NCBI GenBank assembly: GCA_964535025.1
Contig: CAZHRW010000176.1
Location: 1-60,742, forward strand
Origin: JAAYZK01 sp964535025
Lineage (GTDB): Bacteria; Planctomycetota; Phycisphaerae; SM23-33; FEN-1343
Direction: 5' to 3'
DNA: 60,742 bases
Part shown: piece by piece, positions 39,070-47,450 of the stretch
Position numbering within the stretch: position 1 is the first letter of the stretch
Layout: each line of letters opens with the position of its first letter
Translations under genes and position numbers: made by a program
The notes under the pieces: model-generated
What the model was told of the DNA's origin: nothing
Databases searched by the model: none
What the model saw: the letters and a program-made list of their open reading frames with translations, nothing else

Positions 39070-39303
39070 ACATCTGCCGAAAAACCCAAGGTATACCGCT
39101 CGCGCAGTCTACAAGGTGAACGGAGCATTATGACGCATTCACGGGGGGTGTCAAACCAAAAATCACCCGCCGAAAGCAGAAAATGCTCCGCCAGGACTTG
39201 GCCGGCACCCGCCTGCGGGCGCCGCCACGGGCCTAACCGCCGATCGCCGCCCGCCGAACCCGAACCGCCGGGCGTCGACCGACCGCCTGCCGGCGACGTC
39301 AAC

Positions 39304-39376
39304 AGCGGGCGACCGGGGTCGAACCGGCGACATCCAGCTTGGAAGGCTGGTGCTCTACCCATTGAGCTACGCCCGC
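39304..39376 (-). tRNA. tRNA-Gly(TCC)
   Basis: A complete cloverleaf of 73 nt: acceptor GCGGGCG / CGCCCGC, anticodon loop CTTCCAA (TCC) and T loop GTTCGAC. It is the middle gene of the tRNA cluster before tuf. Confidence 0.95.
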
Positions 39377-39459
39377 ATGCGACCAGCATCAGCATGCCGG
39401 ACGGCCGCATCGGCCCCGAACGCGACATCCGCGTCGCCGAAGCCGGCATCATCTATATA

Positions 39460-39541
39460 TGGGAGCGGGTGGATTCGAACCACCGTAGGCTGAGCCGTCA
39501 GATTTACAGTCTGATCCCTTTGTCCACTCGGGCACACTCCC
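39460..39541 (-). tRNA. tRNA-Tyr(GTA)
   Basis: A type II tRNA of 82 nt with acceptor GGGAGTG / CGCTCCC, anticodon loop CTGTAAA (GTA), a long variable arm and T loop GTTCGAA. It is the first gene of the tRNA-tuf-rpoBC unit. Confidence 0.95.
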
Positions 39542-39573
39542 GCACGTCGCCTCTAATCAGTGGCGAGTATCGT

Positions 39574-39603
39574 ATTAAAAGCCCCCCCCGCCCGCCTTGT
39601 CAA
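39574..39603 (-). promoter_or_regulatory. Promoter at the head of the tRNA-tuf-secE-rpoBC unit
   Basis: On the minus strand a perfect TTGACA (39603-39598) is followed, after a C/G-only spacer of 17-18 bp, by TTTTAAT (39580-39574). The predicted start is about 25 nt before tRNA-Tyr. A GC-rich discriminator after the -10 would suit growth-rate control; that is inference. Confidence 0.6.
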
Positions 39604-39727
39604 TGCCCAAAGCGGGATTGACACGCTTTTGTCGTCGACGATCCGGTCGCCTCGCCGCAACACACTGCAACGGAAGTACTTGAATTGCCTGCCGCGGGCT
39701 TGCGCGCGGCGGAGCGTGCCGTATAGA

Positions 39728-39877
39728 ATGACGAGTAGCTTGATAGGAATGCGCATCGACGCCGACGGGGGCGAACTGGTCATCCATGTGCCCAATGACG
39801 AGCCCGCAACGCTGGGGCTGCTGGCTGTCGGGGGACTGGTCACGGGGCGCCGAAGGCGCCGCAACGCATTCGCCTGA
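39728..39877 (+). CDS. Small orphan protein with PEP-CTERM-like tail
   Basis: A 49-residue reading frame (MTSSLIGMRIDADGGEL...) ending in VPNDEPATLGLLAVGGLVTG and RRRRR. The end matches the tripartite PEP-CTERM sorting signal (PEP-like DEPATL, hydrophobic helix, Arg cluster), which exosortase recognises in planctomycetes. There is no signal peptide or mature domain, so it is either a remnant of a larger exported protein or an unusual small substrate. The start is uncertain; the frame is open further upstream. A terminator follows 15 bp downstream. Confidence 0.5.
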   Translation: MTSSLIGMRIDADGGELVIHVPNDEPATLGLLAVGGLVTGRRRRRNAFA

Positions 39878-39891
39878 AAGTGGATGCGCGT

Positions 39892-39934
39892 GGGACGGCC
39901 CCCGCCGGCCCAATGTCCGGCGCGGGGCCGTCCC
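39892..39934. terminator. Strong hairpin, probably bidirectional terminator
   Basis: A long GC-rich inverted repeat (GGGACGGCCCC ... GGGGCCGTCCC, with an inner GCCGG/CCGGC) lies between the convergent PEP-CTERM-like frame and the DUF378 gene. It is followed by TTCATTC on the plus strand. Confidence 0.6.
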
Positions 39935-39954
39935 TTCATTCGGGGCTGCTCACG

Positions 39955-40191
39955 TCAGCCCGCCGGGTGCGCCCCGCCACGCTCGTGCGTGTGCGCCATA
40001 TAGGGCGTCCTGAACGCGGCATAGATCGCCGAGATGGCGACCAGCAGGTAGATGATCCTCGACAGCACGGACAGCTCGCCGAAGATCGCCGCCACCACGT
40101 TGAACTCGAACAGAGCCCACATCCCCCAGTTCAATCCGCCAATGATCAACAACACCAACGCCGCGATATCCAGTCCCTTCAGCCGGTTCAT
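39955..40191 (-). CDS. DUF378 family small membrane protein
   Basis: A 78-residue protein with two membrane helices. The N-terminal part LKGLDIAALVLLIIGGLNWG is the DUF378 signature, and the second helix is LSRIIYLLVAISAIYAAF. Members (such as YuzA) are widespread and of unknown function. It has its own short leader and does not abut other minus-strand genes. Confidence 0.8.
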   Translation of the reverse strand: MNRLKGLDIAALVLLIIGGLNWGMWALFEFNVVAAIFGELSVLSRIIYLLVAISAIYAAFRTPYMAHTHERGGAHPAG

Positions 40192-40468
40192 CGCTTGCTC
40201 CTCCCAGAATCTTCCGCAACGGATCGTTTCGAACCTCTAACCAACAGTATTCTACGTCGTCCGGCGCAACGGGACGACCGGTTTGCTCGCGGGCTTTATT
40301 CGCCCCCCGCCGCGGCGTCCGGCAGGGTCGGCCGGACAACCGCTGCAGGGGGCATAGTCGGCCCGGCCGGCACAAAGCCCCTCCGAAATCATGGCCGTTC
40401 TGTACCCCGCCGCCCGGTGGTCCGATACGACGACTGCGTGCCGGAAGGGGGCGCAAAGGGGGGGAACC

Positions 40469-40621
40469 ATGCACATCACAACGGACCGGTCGGGTCTGTT
40501 GACAATCGAATGGGCCGTCCTGGCGGCGATGGTCAACGCCGTCGCCATGACGGCGCTGACGGCCCTGGGCCTGTGGGCCGCCGGGCAGTTCGCCGACGGG
40601 CACCTCCTGTTGCGGCTGTAG
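40469..40621 (+). CDS. Flp-pilin-like 50-residue membrane peptide
   Basis: MHITTDRSGLLTIEW, then a single hydrophobic helix AVLAAMVNAVAMTALTALG. The order Gly, then hydrophobic residues, Glu at +5 and aromatic, then a helix, resembles class IVb Flp pilins (G|xxxxEY) cleaved by a TadV-like peptidase. GGGGGGAACC precedes the ATG as a strong ribosome binding site. No tad genes lie in the window. Confidence 0.55.
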   Translation: MHITTDRSGLLTIEWAVLAAMVNAVAMTALTALGLWAAGQFADGHLLLRL

Positions 40622-40642
40622 CGCCCGCCGGCGGCCGACACC

Positions 40643-40807
40643 ATGGGCTCCACCCGACGGGTCGCATTCGATCGGCGCGACGCGAAGGTCCTCCAGTGGG
40701 CGGTGATCATCGGACTGGTCGTCTCCGCCACGGTGACCGCCATCGCCCTGTTCGGCGCCTGGCTGTGCGGGCCCTTCGCGGCCCTGCGGACGCCGGGTCA
40801 CCCGTGA
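40643..40807 (+). CDS. Second small membrane peptide, diverged pilin-like paralog
   Basis: A 54-residue frame, MGSTRRVAFDRRDAKVLQ, then WAVIIGLVVSATVTAIALFGAW. It aligns without gaps to the helix of the preceding 50-residue peptide (EWAVLAAMVNAVAMTALTALGLW), but Glu is replaced by Gln and the Gly before it is absent. It lies 21 bp after the first gene, so the two look like a tandem duplication in one operon. Confidence 0.5.
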   Translation: MGSTRRVAFDRRDAKVLQWAVIIGLVVSATVTAIALFGAWLCGPFAALRTPGHP

Positions 40808-40835
40808 CCGGTCCGCCGAGACGCGATAGGGGCCG

Positions 40836-43800
40836 CTACCATGGGGCGATCTGTCCGGCCGGCTCGGTGAACGCCTCGGTCAGCTCGCCGCCGGTCTCGA
40901 CGACGCCCTTGAAGAACTTCACCGTCGCCTTGCCCAGGTCCTTCAGCGGCTCCTTTTCGACCCGCAGGGACTCGGGACGATCCCACGCGCCCGTCACGTG
41001 CACCTGGGTCACGCGGCTGGCGACCGGCACGATGAGGTCCAGGATCGGGAAGTCCAGGTACGCGGCGATATCGGCGAGGGCCGCCGCGACCACGTGCACG
41101 TCGACGCGGCCGGTGGCCAGGTCGACCGTCCCGCCCGGTTGCGGGCTGAGGGCCACCAGCGGCGTGGCCAGCCGTCCGTCGGTCAGCGTGACCGCCGCGC
41201 CGGCGTGGGTGAATGCCAGCCACACGTCCGTGTCCGCCGCGGAGGCCCGCCGGACGCCCAGCGCATCGAAGATTACCGTCAGCACGGGCACCCCCAGCAG
41301 GCGGCTGTCGCGAATCGTCAGCCCCCCGGCGCCCCGGACGGTCGCGAGGTCGACGGCCTCGGCGGCGAAGCGGTAGGCGAACTCGGCGCGGCCGGCGATG
41401 TCGGCGTCGGGGTTGCCCAGCGCCGCGGTCAGACGTTCCAGCGCCAGGTCGGTGACCGTCATCGACCCCTGCGTGCGCACCGGCCGCCCGGGGGCAAGGT
41501 CCACGCGGAAGGCGCCGAAGGCCTCCCCGCCCAGGAGGCGGCCGTGAATGCCGCCGATGTCGACGCTGCGGCCGAACGCCCGGGCGTTGACGTTGAACGA
41601 CTCGGCGACGGGCACCGAGCCGGTCGAGACGGTCCACTCGCTCAGCCGCCCCGTCCCGTGCACCTCGAGCGGCCCGGCGGCGCCCAGGCCGTCCACGCGG
41701 CAGTCCAGCGCAACGCGGCCGGCGGCGTCGTAGCCCGCCAGCACGGCCGCCCGCCCGGCCACGGTGGCCTGCCCGCGGAGGGCGATCGTCTCGAGGCCGA
41801 GCCCGGAGACGGCGAGGTGGCCGTCGATGGCGGTCCAGTCGAGCCACGGCGCCGCGACCAGGCCCTCGGGCAGTCGGGCCAGGTCGATGCCCTCGACGCC
41901 GATCTGGCCCTCGTAGGCGTCGCCCTCGGCCGCCGGCCACAGATCGACCAGCAGGCGGCCGCCCGCCGCCTCGGCGCCGGCGCGGGCCCAGGGCCGTCGT
42001 CCGCCGGCGGCGTGAATCGCCCCATCCAGCGCCGTGACCACCGCCTGCCCGTCGTAGTCAAGATGCCCGCCGGCCATCTCGGCGACGACGGTCAGCCGTT
42101 CGAGCAGGCTTGCGGCGGGCTCATCCCGCAGGCCTGCGTCGAGCGAAAGCCCGGCCGCCGCCCGCAGCCGTCGCTGCGGCCAGTCGACGTCCGCGCGGCC
42201 GTCGAGCCGTGCGGTCAACTCGCTGAGGCCCTCGGCGTCGACGGCGCCGTCGAGGTTCACGACCACCGCGGGGCCGTCGGGCCCGTCGAGGCCCAGCAGG
42301 GTCGCGACGTCGACGTCGCGACAGGTCAGCTCCCAGCGGTGCTTGCGCCGGCCGGTCAGGTCCAGGCGACCCTGCCCCTCGATCGTCCCGCCGGCGGCGG
42401 TCATCAGGATCTCGCCGCCGACGCGCCGGCCGTCGCCGGTCCACAGGGCGGCCCGCCGGAGGTGGGCGAGCTGCCCGCCGCCGCGGCCCCACACCCAGTC
42501 GGTCAGCGCGGCCCGCCCGTCGAGCGCCCCCCGGCCCGCGCGCGACACCGCCAGCTCCCACCCCCCTGCCAGCCGATCGCCGGCCGTGCGGGCCGACGCG
42601 GTCCCGCCGGCGTTCAGGCGGAGGGTCTCGCCGAGCGAGCCGCTCAACTCCGCCCGCAGGCCTAGGGTGAGCTCGCCTCCGCCGCCGGCGCCGAGAGCCG
42701 CCGCCAGCCGGTCGCCGCGAACGTCCGTGGCCGTCAGATCGAGCTCGAACGTCGCGGCCGCCTCGGCCTGCGGCCCGCCGAACGCCAGCGCGCCCGTCGC
42801 GGCGATTGTGCCGTCCGCCACGTCGGCCTCCGCCTGCCGGAGCGTCAGCCGCCGGCCGTCGAGGTCCGCCAGCACGTCGATCCAGGCCGCCTCGCCATCG
42901 GCGATCGCCACCTGCCAGTTGTCCAGGGCGATCTCCCCGCGGCCCCGCCACGCGTCGGGCCCCGTCGTGGGGATCTCGACGGCCAGGGCGACCGAGCCGC
43001 CGACCGCTTCGATCGGCCCGGCGTCCGTCGTCGCCAGAAGCGATCCGCGGCCGTGCACCTCCATCGCCCGGTCGGCGGTGGGCTCGACGTGGATCGCGCC
43101 GTCGAACGCGGCCCGGCGGATCACGCCGTCGCCGCCGGGGTGGACCAGTGGCACCAGGTCCATGCCCCGGGCGGCGACGTCGGCGCGGACCGCGACGCCG
43201 GGGCCGACCAGGCCGATCCGGGCCCGGCCGTCCAGGCGGCCGCCCAGCATCCGGCACGACACCTCCGCCAGCTCCACCTGCCCGTCGGCGATCCGCCAGT
43301 CGACGTCCAACCCTTCCACCCGCACCCGCTCGGCCACCACCGCCGAGCCGCCGAGCAGCTCGCCGGTCGCCCGCACCTCGAACGAGGCGGCCTCGCCCGC
43401 GTCGCCGGCGGCCGCGACCTCGCCGACGAACCGGCCCTGCGCCTCCTTGACGACCGCCCCACCGGGGATCCACGCGGCCAGCAGGGCCGCCTCGTGGGGT
43501 TCGATCCGCCGATCGATCCGCCCGTCGAGCTCGACGCGGCGGCCGGCGACATCCCACGACGCCCGCACGTCCAGCACGCCCTGGTGCGGCGGCAGACTGT
43601 CGGCCCACAGGTCGAACCGCTCGCCGTGGCGGACCACGGCGACGGCGAGCGGCTCGAGCGCCGCCCAGCCGCCCGGCCCGTCGGCCGTCACCGACAGGGC
43701 GCGGATGTGCACGCTCTCGGGCGCGACGGCGTCCAGCGCGACCGGTTCGCCCGACTCGGGCGGGCGCCGGACCGGCGGGCCGCCGTGCACCTGCACCCGC

Positions 43801-44132
43801 AGGGCCTCCACGTCGACAGCCCCCAACGCCGGCGACGCGCCCGGCCAGTTCCGCAACCGCAGCCGCACGCCCTCGGCCTCCAGCCACGGACGGCCCTGCT
43901 CGTCGGTCAGCCGCACCGCCGCCAGGCGGACCACGCCCCGGTAGGAAAACTCGACCCCCCGCACCGTCACCGCGCCGTCCCACACCTCCCCCACGCGGTC
44001 GCTCACCACTTGGCGGATGTACGCCGGAATGACCCACCGCCCGGCCGCCCACGTCAGCGCCGCGCCCGCCGCCGCCACGATCAGCAGCGCCACGAGGCCC
44101 CGTCGGATCCATCGGCGCAGTCGCTCGTTCAT
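40836..44132 (-). CDS. Large AsmA/DUF3971-like envelope protein
   Basis: A 1098-residue protein with one N-terminal membrane helix (residues ~13-33), then repetitive beta-strand segments, and an AsmA-type C-terminal region. There, FNVNARAFGRSVDIGGIHGRLLGG, GGLTIRDSRLLGVPVL and the closing VPVASRVTQVHVTGAWDRP are typical. AsmA/TamB-related proteins are long beta-groove bridges that carry lipids between membranes in Gram-negative bacteria. It begins 4 bp after the DUF6655-like lipoprotein stop, so the two form a unit. Confidence 0.8.
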   Translation of the reverse strand: MNERLRRWIRRGLVALLIVAAAGAALTWAAGRWVIPAYIRQVVSDRVGEVWDGAVTVRGVEFSYRGVVRLAAVRLTDEQGRPWLEAEGVRLRLRNWPGASPALGAVDVEALRVQVHGGPPVRRPPESGEPVALDAVAPESVHIRALSVTADGPGGWAALEPLAVAVVRHGERFDLWADSLPPHQGVLDVRASWDVAGRRVELDGRIDRRIEPHEAALLAAWIPGGAVVKEAQGRFVGEVAAAGDAGEAASFEVRATGELLGGSAVVAERVRVEGLDVDWRIADGQVELAEVSCRMLGGRLDGRARIGLVGPGVAVRADVAARGMDLVPLVHPGGDGVIRRAAFDGAIHVEPTADRAMEVHGRGSLLATTDAGPIEAVGGSVALAVEIPTTGPDAWRGRGEIALDNWQVAIADGEAAWIDVLADLDGRRLTLRQAEADVADGTIAATGALAFGGPQAEAAATFELDLTATDVRGDRLAAALGAGGGGELTLGLRAELSGSLGETLRLNAGGTASARTAGDRLAGGWELAVSRAGRGALDGRAALTDWVWGRGGGQLAHLRRAALWTGDGRRVGGEILMTAAGGTIEGQGRLDLTGRRKHRWELTCRDVDVATLLGLDGPDGPAVVVNLDGAVDAEGLSELTARLDGRADVDWPQRRLRAAAGLSLDAGLRDEPAASLLERLTVVAEMAGGHLDYDGQAVVTALDGAIHAAGGRRPWARAGAEAAGGRLLVDLWPAAEGDAYEGQIGVEGIDLARLPEGLVAAPWLDWTAIDGHLAVSGLGLETIALRGQATVAGRAAVLAGYDAAGRVALDCRVDGLGAAGPLEVHGTGRLSEWTVSTGSVPVAESFNVNARAFGRSVDIGGIHGRLLGGEAFGAFRVDLAPGRPVRTQGSMTVTDLALERLTAALGNPDADIAGRAEFAYRFAAEAVDLATVRGAGGLTIRDSRLLGVPVLTVIFDALGVRRASAADTDVWLAFTHAGAAVTLTDGRLATPLVALSPQPGGTVDLATGRVDVHVVAAALADIAAYLDFPILDLIVPVASRVTQVHVTGAWDRPESLRVEKEPLKDLGKATVKFFKGVVETGGELTEAFTEPAGQIAPW

Positions 44133-44136
44133 GGGC

Positions 44137-44871
44137 TCATTCCGGCTGGACGGCCTGCTCGGCCGGCGCCTCGGGCGTCCGCTTCACCGAGGCGGTGTTG
44201 GCCGGCGTCTTGGCCGGGGCGATGTTCTCCTGCGTGCCGGGCCCGGCGCCGAGGATCCACCGGCTCTTGTGATCGCTGAACCCGAACGCCGGGCCGGAGG
44301 CGTGGAAGAGTCGTCCGTCGGCCTGGGCATACGCCACGAACGCCACGCGGCAGACGCCGGCCTGGGCGATGGACTTGTAGACGGGCACCTCCGGCGTCGC
44401 GATCGGCGCGCCGACCCACGGGATCTGCCCGGCGGGGATGCCCAGGACGTAATCGTTGCGGTTGGTCCCCACGGCCCCGGCCCGCAGCTCGAGGATGTAC
44501 TGGGCGTCGTCCGGGCGTCGCACGAGGATCACACCCGCCCGCAGCGCCGCCGCCCGCACCTCGGCGATGATGTACGACCGGTCCGTCAGGATGCCCAGCG
44601 CCTCGCTGCTCAGCGGCGCCTGATCGGCCCCCACGTCCCGGCCCGGCCGCGGGTACACCAGCGCATCGTCGATGTAGACCCTGCGGTCGGCCAGGAACGC
44701 GAAGTCCAGTTGCGACACCGCCTGGCTGACCGCCGCCGCCACCAGCAACTGCTCGGTCGCCGTCCGCGGCGTATCGGTAATCCGCCGCATCCCGCACCCG
44801 CCGGCCAGCGTCGCGGCCGCCGCGGCCGCCGCGAGGGCGTACGTTCCCACTAATCGTCCGGTCATCGGCAA
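44137..44871 (-). CDS. DUF6655-like lipoprotein
   Basis: A 244-residue protein with a signal sequence and lipobox LAGGC at residue ~25. The mature start RITDTPRTATEQLLVAAAVSQAV and the FAFLADRRVYIDDALVYPR region resemble planctomycete DUF6655 proteins, whose function is unknown. The C-terminal ~35 residues are Ala/Pro-rich. It is directly upstream of the AsmA-like gene. Confidence 0.65.
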   Translation of the reverse strand: MPMTGRLVGTYALAAAAAAATLAGGCGMRRITDTPRTATEQLLVAAAVSQAVSQLDFAFLADRRVYIDDALVYPRPGRDVGADQAPLSSEALGILTDRSYIIAEVRAAALRAGVILVRRPDDAQYILELRAGAVGTNRNDYVLGIPAGQIPWVGAPIATPEVPVYKSIAQAGVCRVAFVAYAQADGRLFHASGPAFGFSDHKSRWILGAGPGTQENIAPAKTPANTASVKRTPEAPAEQAVQPE

Positions 44872-45089
44872 GATCCTTCTTCCCAGGACGCTCCGGCCGC
44901 CCCCACGGCGAGCGAAGGGTCGCTGCGCGGAGCACTTCCCCGTCCGGCGCCTCCCGCCGTCACCCCATTCTATGCCCCCGCACCGCCCGCCGCCCGGCTT
45001 GCCGGCGTGCCCTTGGGGCGTGACCCCCGGGCCGGGCCGAGGGTGAGCTATTGCAAAGCCGGGCCGTTCCCGCTAAGGTACCACACTCC

Positions 45090-46415
45090 ATGACCAAAGC
45101 CCACGGCGAGCCCGCCTACGACTGGCGTTCCATGTTTCGTGCCCTGCGGCACCGCAACTATAGACTTTTTTTCGCCGGCCAGAGCGTTTCCGTGATCGGC
45201 ACCTGGATGGGCCGGGTGGCGATCGGCTGGCTGGTCTACCGGCTGACGGGGTCGGCGGCGATGCTGGGCGTGGTCGCGTTCATCGGGGCGATTCCGGCGT
45301 TCACGCTGGCGCCGTTCGGCGGGTCGGTGGTTGACTGGTCCGACCGCTACCGCGTGCTGCTGGCCTCGCAGGCGGGGCTGGGCCTGGTGGCCCTGGCCCT
45401 GGGGGCGCTGGTGCTCACCGGCAGCGAGGCGATCGGGCCGGTGATGGTCCTGGCGATGCTGATGGGGGTGGTCCGGGCGTTCGACATCCCCGCCCGGCAG
45501 GCCATGGTCGTCGACCTGGTCGACGACCGCGACGACCTGGGCAACGCGATCGCCTTGAACTCGACGATGATCAACGGCGCCAAGCTGATCGGCCCGATGG
45601 TGGGCGGCCTGGTCATCGCCGCCGTCGGCGAAGGCATCCTGTTCCTCGCCGACGGCATCAGCTATGGGTTCGTGATCGCCGCGCTGCTGGCCATGCGGCT
45701 GCCCGCACGGCATCGCCCCAAGCGCAACAGCGCCTTTGCGGCCCACTTCGTCGAGGGCTGGCGCTACGCCCGCACGTCGGTGCCGATCCGCAACCTGCTG
45801 GGGCTGATGGCGATGGTCAGCCTGCTGGCCGTGCCGTATATCGTGCTGCTGCCGATCTTCGCCGACAAGGTGATCGGCGGCGGCGCCAAGACCCTGGGCT
45901 TCCTCACCGCCGCCGGCGGCGCCGGCGCGATGGTCGGCGGCATGTACCTGGCATCGCGGCGCAGCATCGTCGGCCTCGAGCGGGTGATCGGCCTGGGCGC
46001 CGCCCTGTTCGGCGCGGCCCTGATCGCCTTTTCCCTGGTCGACCGGCTGTGGCCGGCGATGCTCCTGCTGCCGCTGGCCGGGTTCGGCATGATGACCGTC
46101 ATGTCCGGCGCCAACACGGCCCTGCAGACGCTGGTCGACGACGACAAGCGCGGCCGCATCATGGCGCTGTTCACCATGGCCTTCATGGGCGCCGCCCCGA
46201 TCGGCAACCTCATCGCCGGGTTCGTCGCCGAACACCTGGGTGCCCAGCGAACCGTCGCCGTCGGCGGCGGCGCCTGCCTCCTCGCGGCCGGCTGGTTCGC
46301 CCTGACCTTGCCGGCCATCCGCGCCGCGACCAGGCCCATCCTCATCGAGCGCGGCCTGCTCGCCGACGACGCCCTCCCCGACGTCGCCGACAGCAAACTG
46401 ACCGGCGGCGAATAA
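45090..46415 (+). CDS. MFS transporter, EntS/multidrug-exporter type
   Basis: A 441-residue 12-helix major facilitator starting MTKAHGEPAYDWRSMFRALRHRNYRLFF. Characteristic segments are GQSVSVIGTWMGRVAIGWLVYRLTGS, the D-R motif after helix II (VDWSDRYRVLL) and ADGISYGFVIAALLAMRLP. Such proteins export small molecules by proton antiport. The 5' end uses the first ATG of the conserved block; an upstream ATG at 45051 is less likely. It is divergent from the lipoprotein gene and apparently monocistronic. Confidence 0.85.
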   Translation: MTKAHGEPAYDWRSMFRALRHRNYRLFFAGQSVSVIGTWMGRVAIGWLVYRLTGSAAMLGVVAFIGAIPAFTLAPFGGSVVDWSDRYRVLLASQAGLGLVALALGALVLTGSEAIGPVMVLAMLMGVVRAFDIPARQAMVVDLVDDRDDLGNAIALNSTMINGAKLIGPMVGGLVIAAVGEGILFLADGISYGFVIAALLAMRLPARHRPKRNSAFAAHFVEGWRYARTSVPIRNLLGLMAMVSLLAVPYIVLLPIFADKVIGGGAKTLGFLTAAGGAGAMVGGMYLASRRSIVGLERVIGLGAALFGAALIAFSLVDRLWPAMLLLPLAGFGMMTVMSGANTALQTLVDDDKRGRIMALFTMAFMGAAPIGNLIAGFVAEHLGAQRTVAVGGGACLLAAGWFALTLPAIRAATRPILIERGLLADDALPDVADSKLTGGE

Positions 46416-46808
46416 CGCCGACGGCGGTCGCCCGGAACGATCCTCCGATGCCCGCGCGTGGTCCGTGTCGCGAACGTGACGTGGTCGAACGACGCGTTCG
46501 CGGGGTCCGGCGCCATCGAACGCATCCCCATGCTCATGCATGGGGCTTCCTTCCGTCGCGCCCCGTGCCTCCCGCGGCGCTCGGGCCGCACCCGAGCAAG
46601 CCGGGACAGCGCCTCCCCGCTGAACGGGGCCGTTCGGGCCGCCGTCGCCGTCAGTCTCGTCACCGTTGCGGCCACCGGGGACCTCACCGGGGAAAAATCG
46701 TCACGAAACACCGGCGGATGGACGATAAACCCTCAGCTTGGCACAGGTAACGCACCGGCGCGCGGGGCGGTCGGCGCCGTCGACGCGAGCGGGCCAGAGG
46801 AGACGAGC
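46416..46808. other. Intergenic gap, no gene recognised
   Basis: About 390 bp between the MFS gene and the next membrane-protein gene. Reading frames across it have no family resemblance and no ribosome binding site. A GAGGAG site at its end serves the next gene. No clear promoter was found. Confidence 0.4.
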
Positions 46809-47450
46809 ATGGGTGGTGAGTTAAGATTCGGCGAGATCGTTTCGTTTGCTTTCAAAACGGGCATCAAAAATCTGCCTTCCCTGCTGGGATGCGTGGTGTT
46901 GTGGGTGCTGACCATCTGGATTCCTTATGTCAATGTGGGCACGACGATCGCGATTCTGACGCTGCCGGCCTGCCTGAGCAGGGGCGAGGTCATCTCCCCG
47001 TTACGGATCTTCGACAGATCGTATCGCAAGTACATGGGCGAGTTCTTCCTGGCCATGGGCCTGAAGAACCTCATGGTCTCGCCGGGGTTCCTCTTCATGA
47101 TCCTCCCGGGGGTGGTCCTTTCGATCGCCTACAGCCTGACCACGCTGCTGATCGTGGATAAAGGCCGCAGCGCCCCCGAGGCACTGAAACTCAGCCTTGA
47201 CGCCACCGATGGGCACAAGATGGCGATGTTCCTGTGGTACCTGTTCTTCGGCATCGTGGTGGTGTTGATCCCGTGGTGGATTTTCGATGCGATCTGGTCG
47301 CCGCTGGCCTTCCTGTGGCTGCTGGTGTCGAGCGTCGCCGGGATTGCCGCCAAGGGCTATATCTACGGGCAGTTGACCGCGGAGATCCAGGCCTCCAGCC
47401 GCGACGACGGCCAGGCCGAGCCGAGAGGATTCGCCGTCATCGCCGAGTAG
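46809..47450 (+). CDS. Multi-pass membrane protein, unknown function
   Basis: A 213-residue protein (MGGELRFGEIVSFAFKTG...) with about five hydrophobic segments. It includes VVLWVLTIWIPYVNVGTTIAIL, SPGFLFMILPGVVLSIAYSLTTLL and MFLWYLFFGIVVVLIPWW. It resembles the general fold of DUF975/glpQ-membrane-type proteins but is not assigned. GAGGAG precedes the ATG. It converges with the giant secreted protein, and the coding ends overlap by 14 bp. Confidence 0.7.
   Translation: MGGELRFGEIVSFAFKTGIKNLPSLLGCVVLWVLTIWIPYVNVGTTIAILTLPACLSRGEVISPLRIFDRSYRKYMGEFFLAMGLKNLMVSPGFLFMILPGVVLSIAYSLTTLLIVDKGRSAPEALKLSLDATDGHKMAMFLWYLFFGIVVVLIPWWIFDAIWSPLAFLWLLVSSVAGIAAKGYIYGQLTAEIQASSRDDGQAEPRGFAVIAE

Noticed and set aside
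39618..39623. A plus-strand TTGACA opposite the tRNA operon promoter
   Set aside because: No -10 sequence at 16-18 bp downstream on the plus strand.
39560..39727. Longer start for the PEP-CTERM-like frame
   Set aside because: The upstream part overlaps the tRNA promoter and has no family resemblance, so the ATG at 39728 is preferred.
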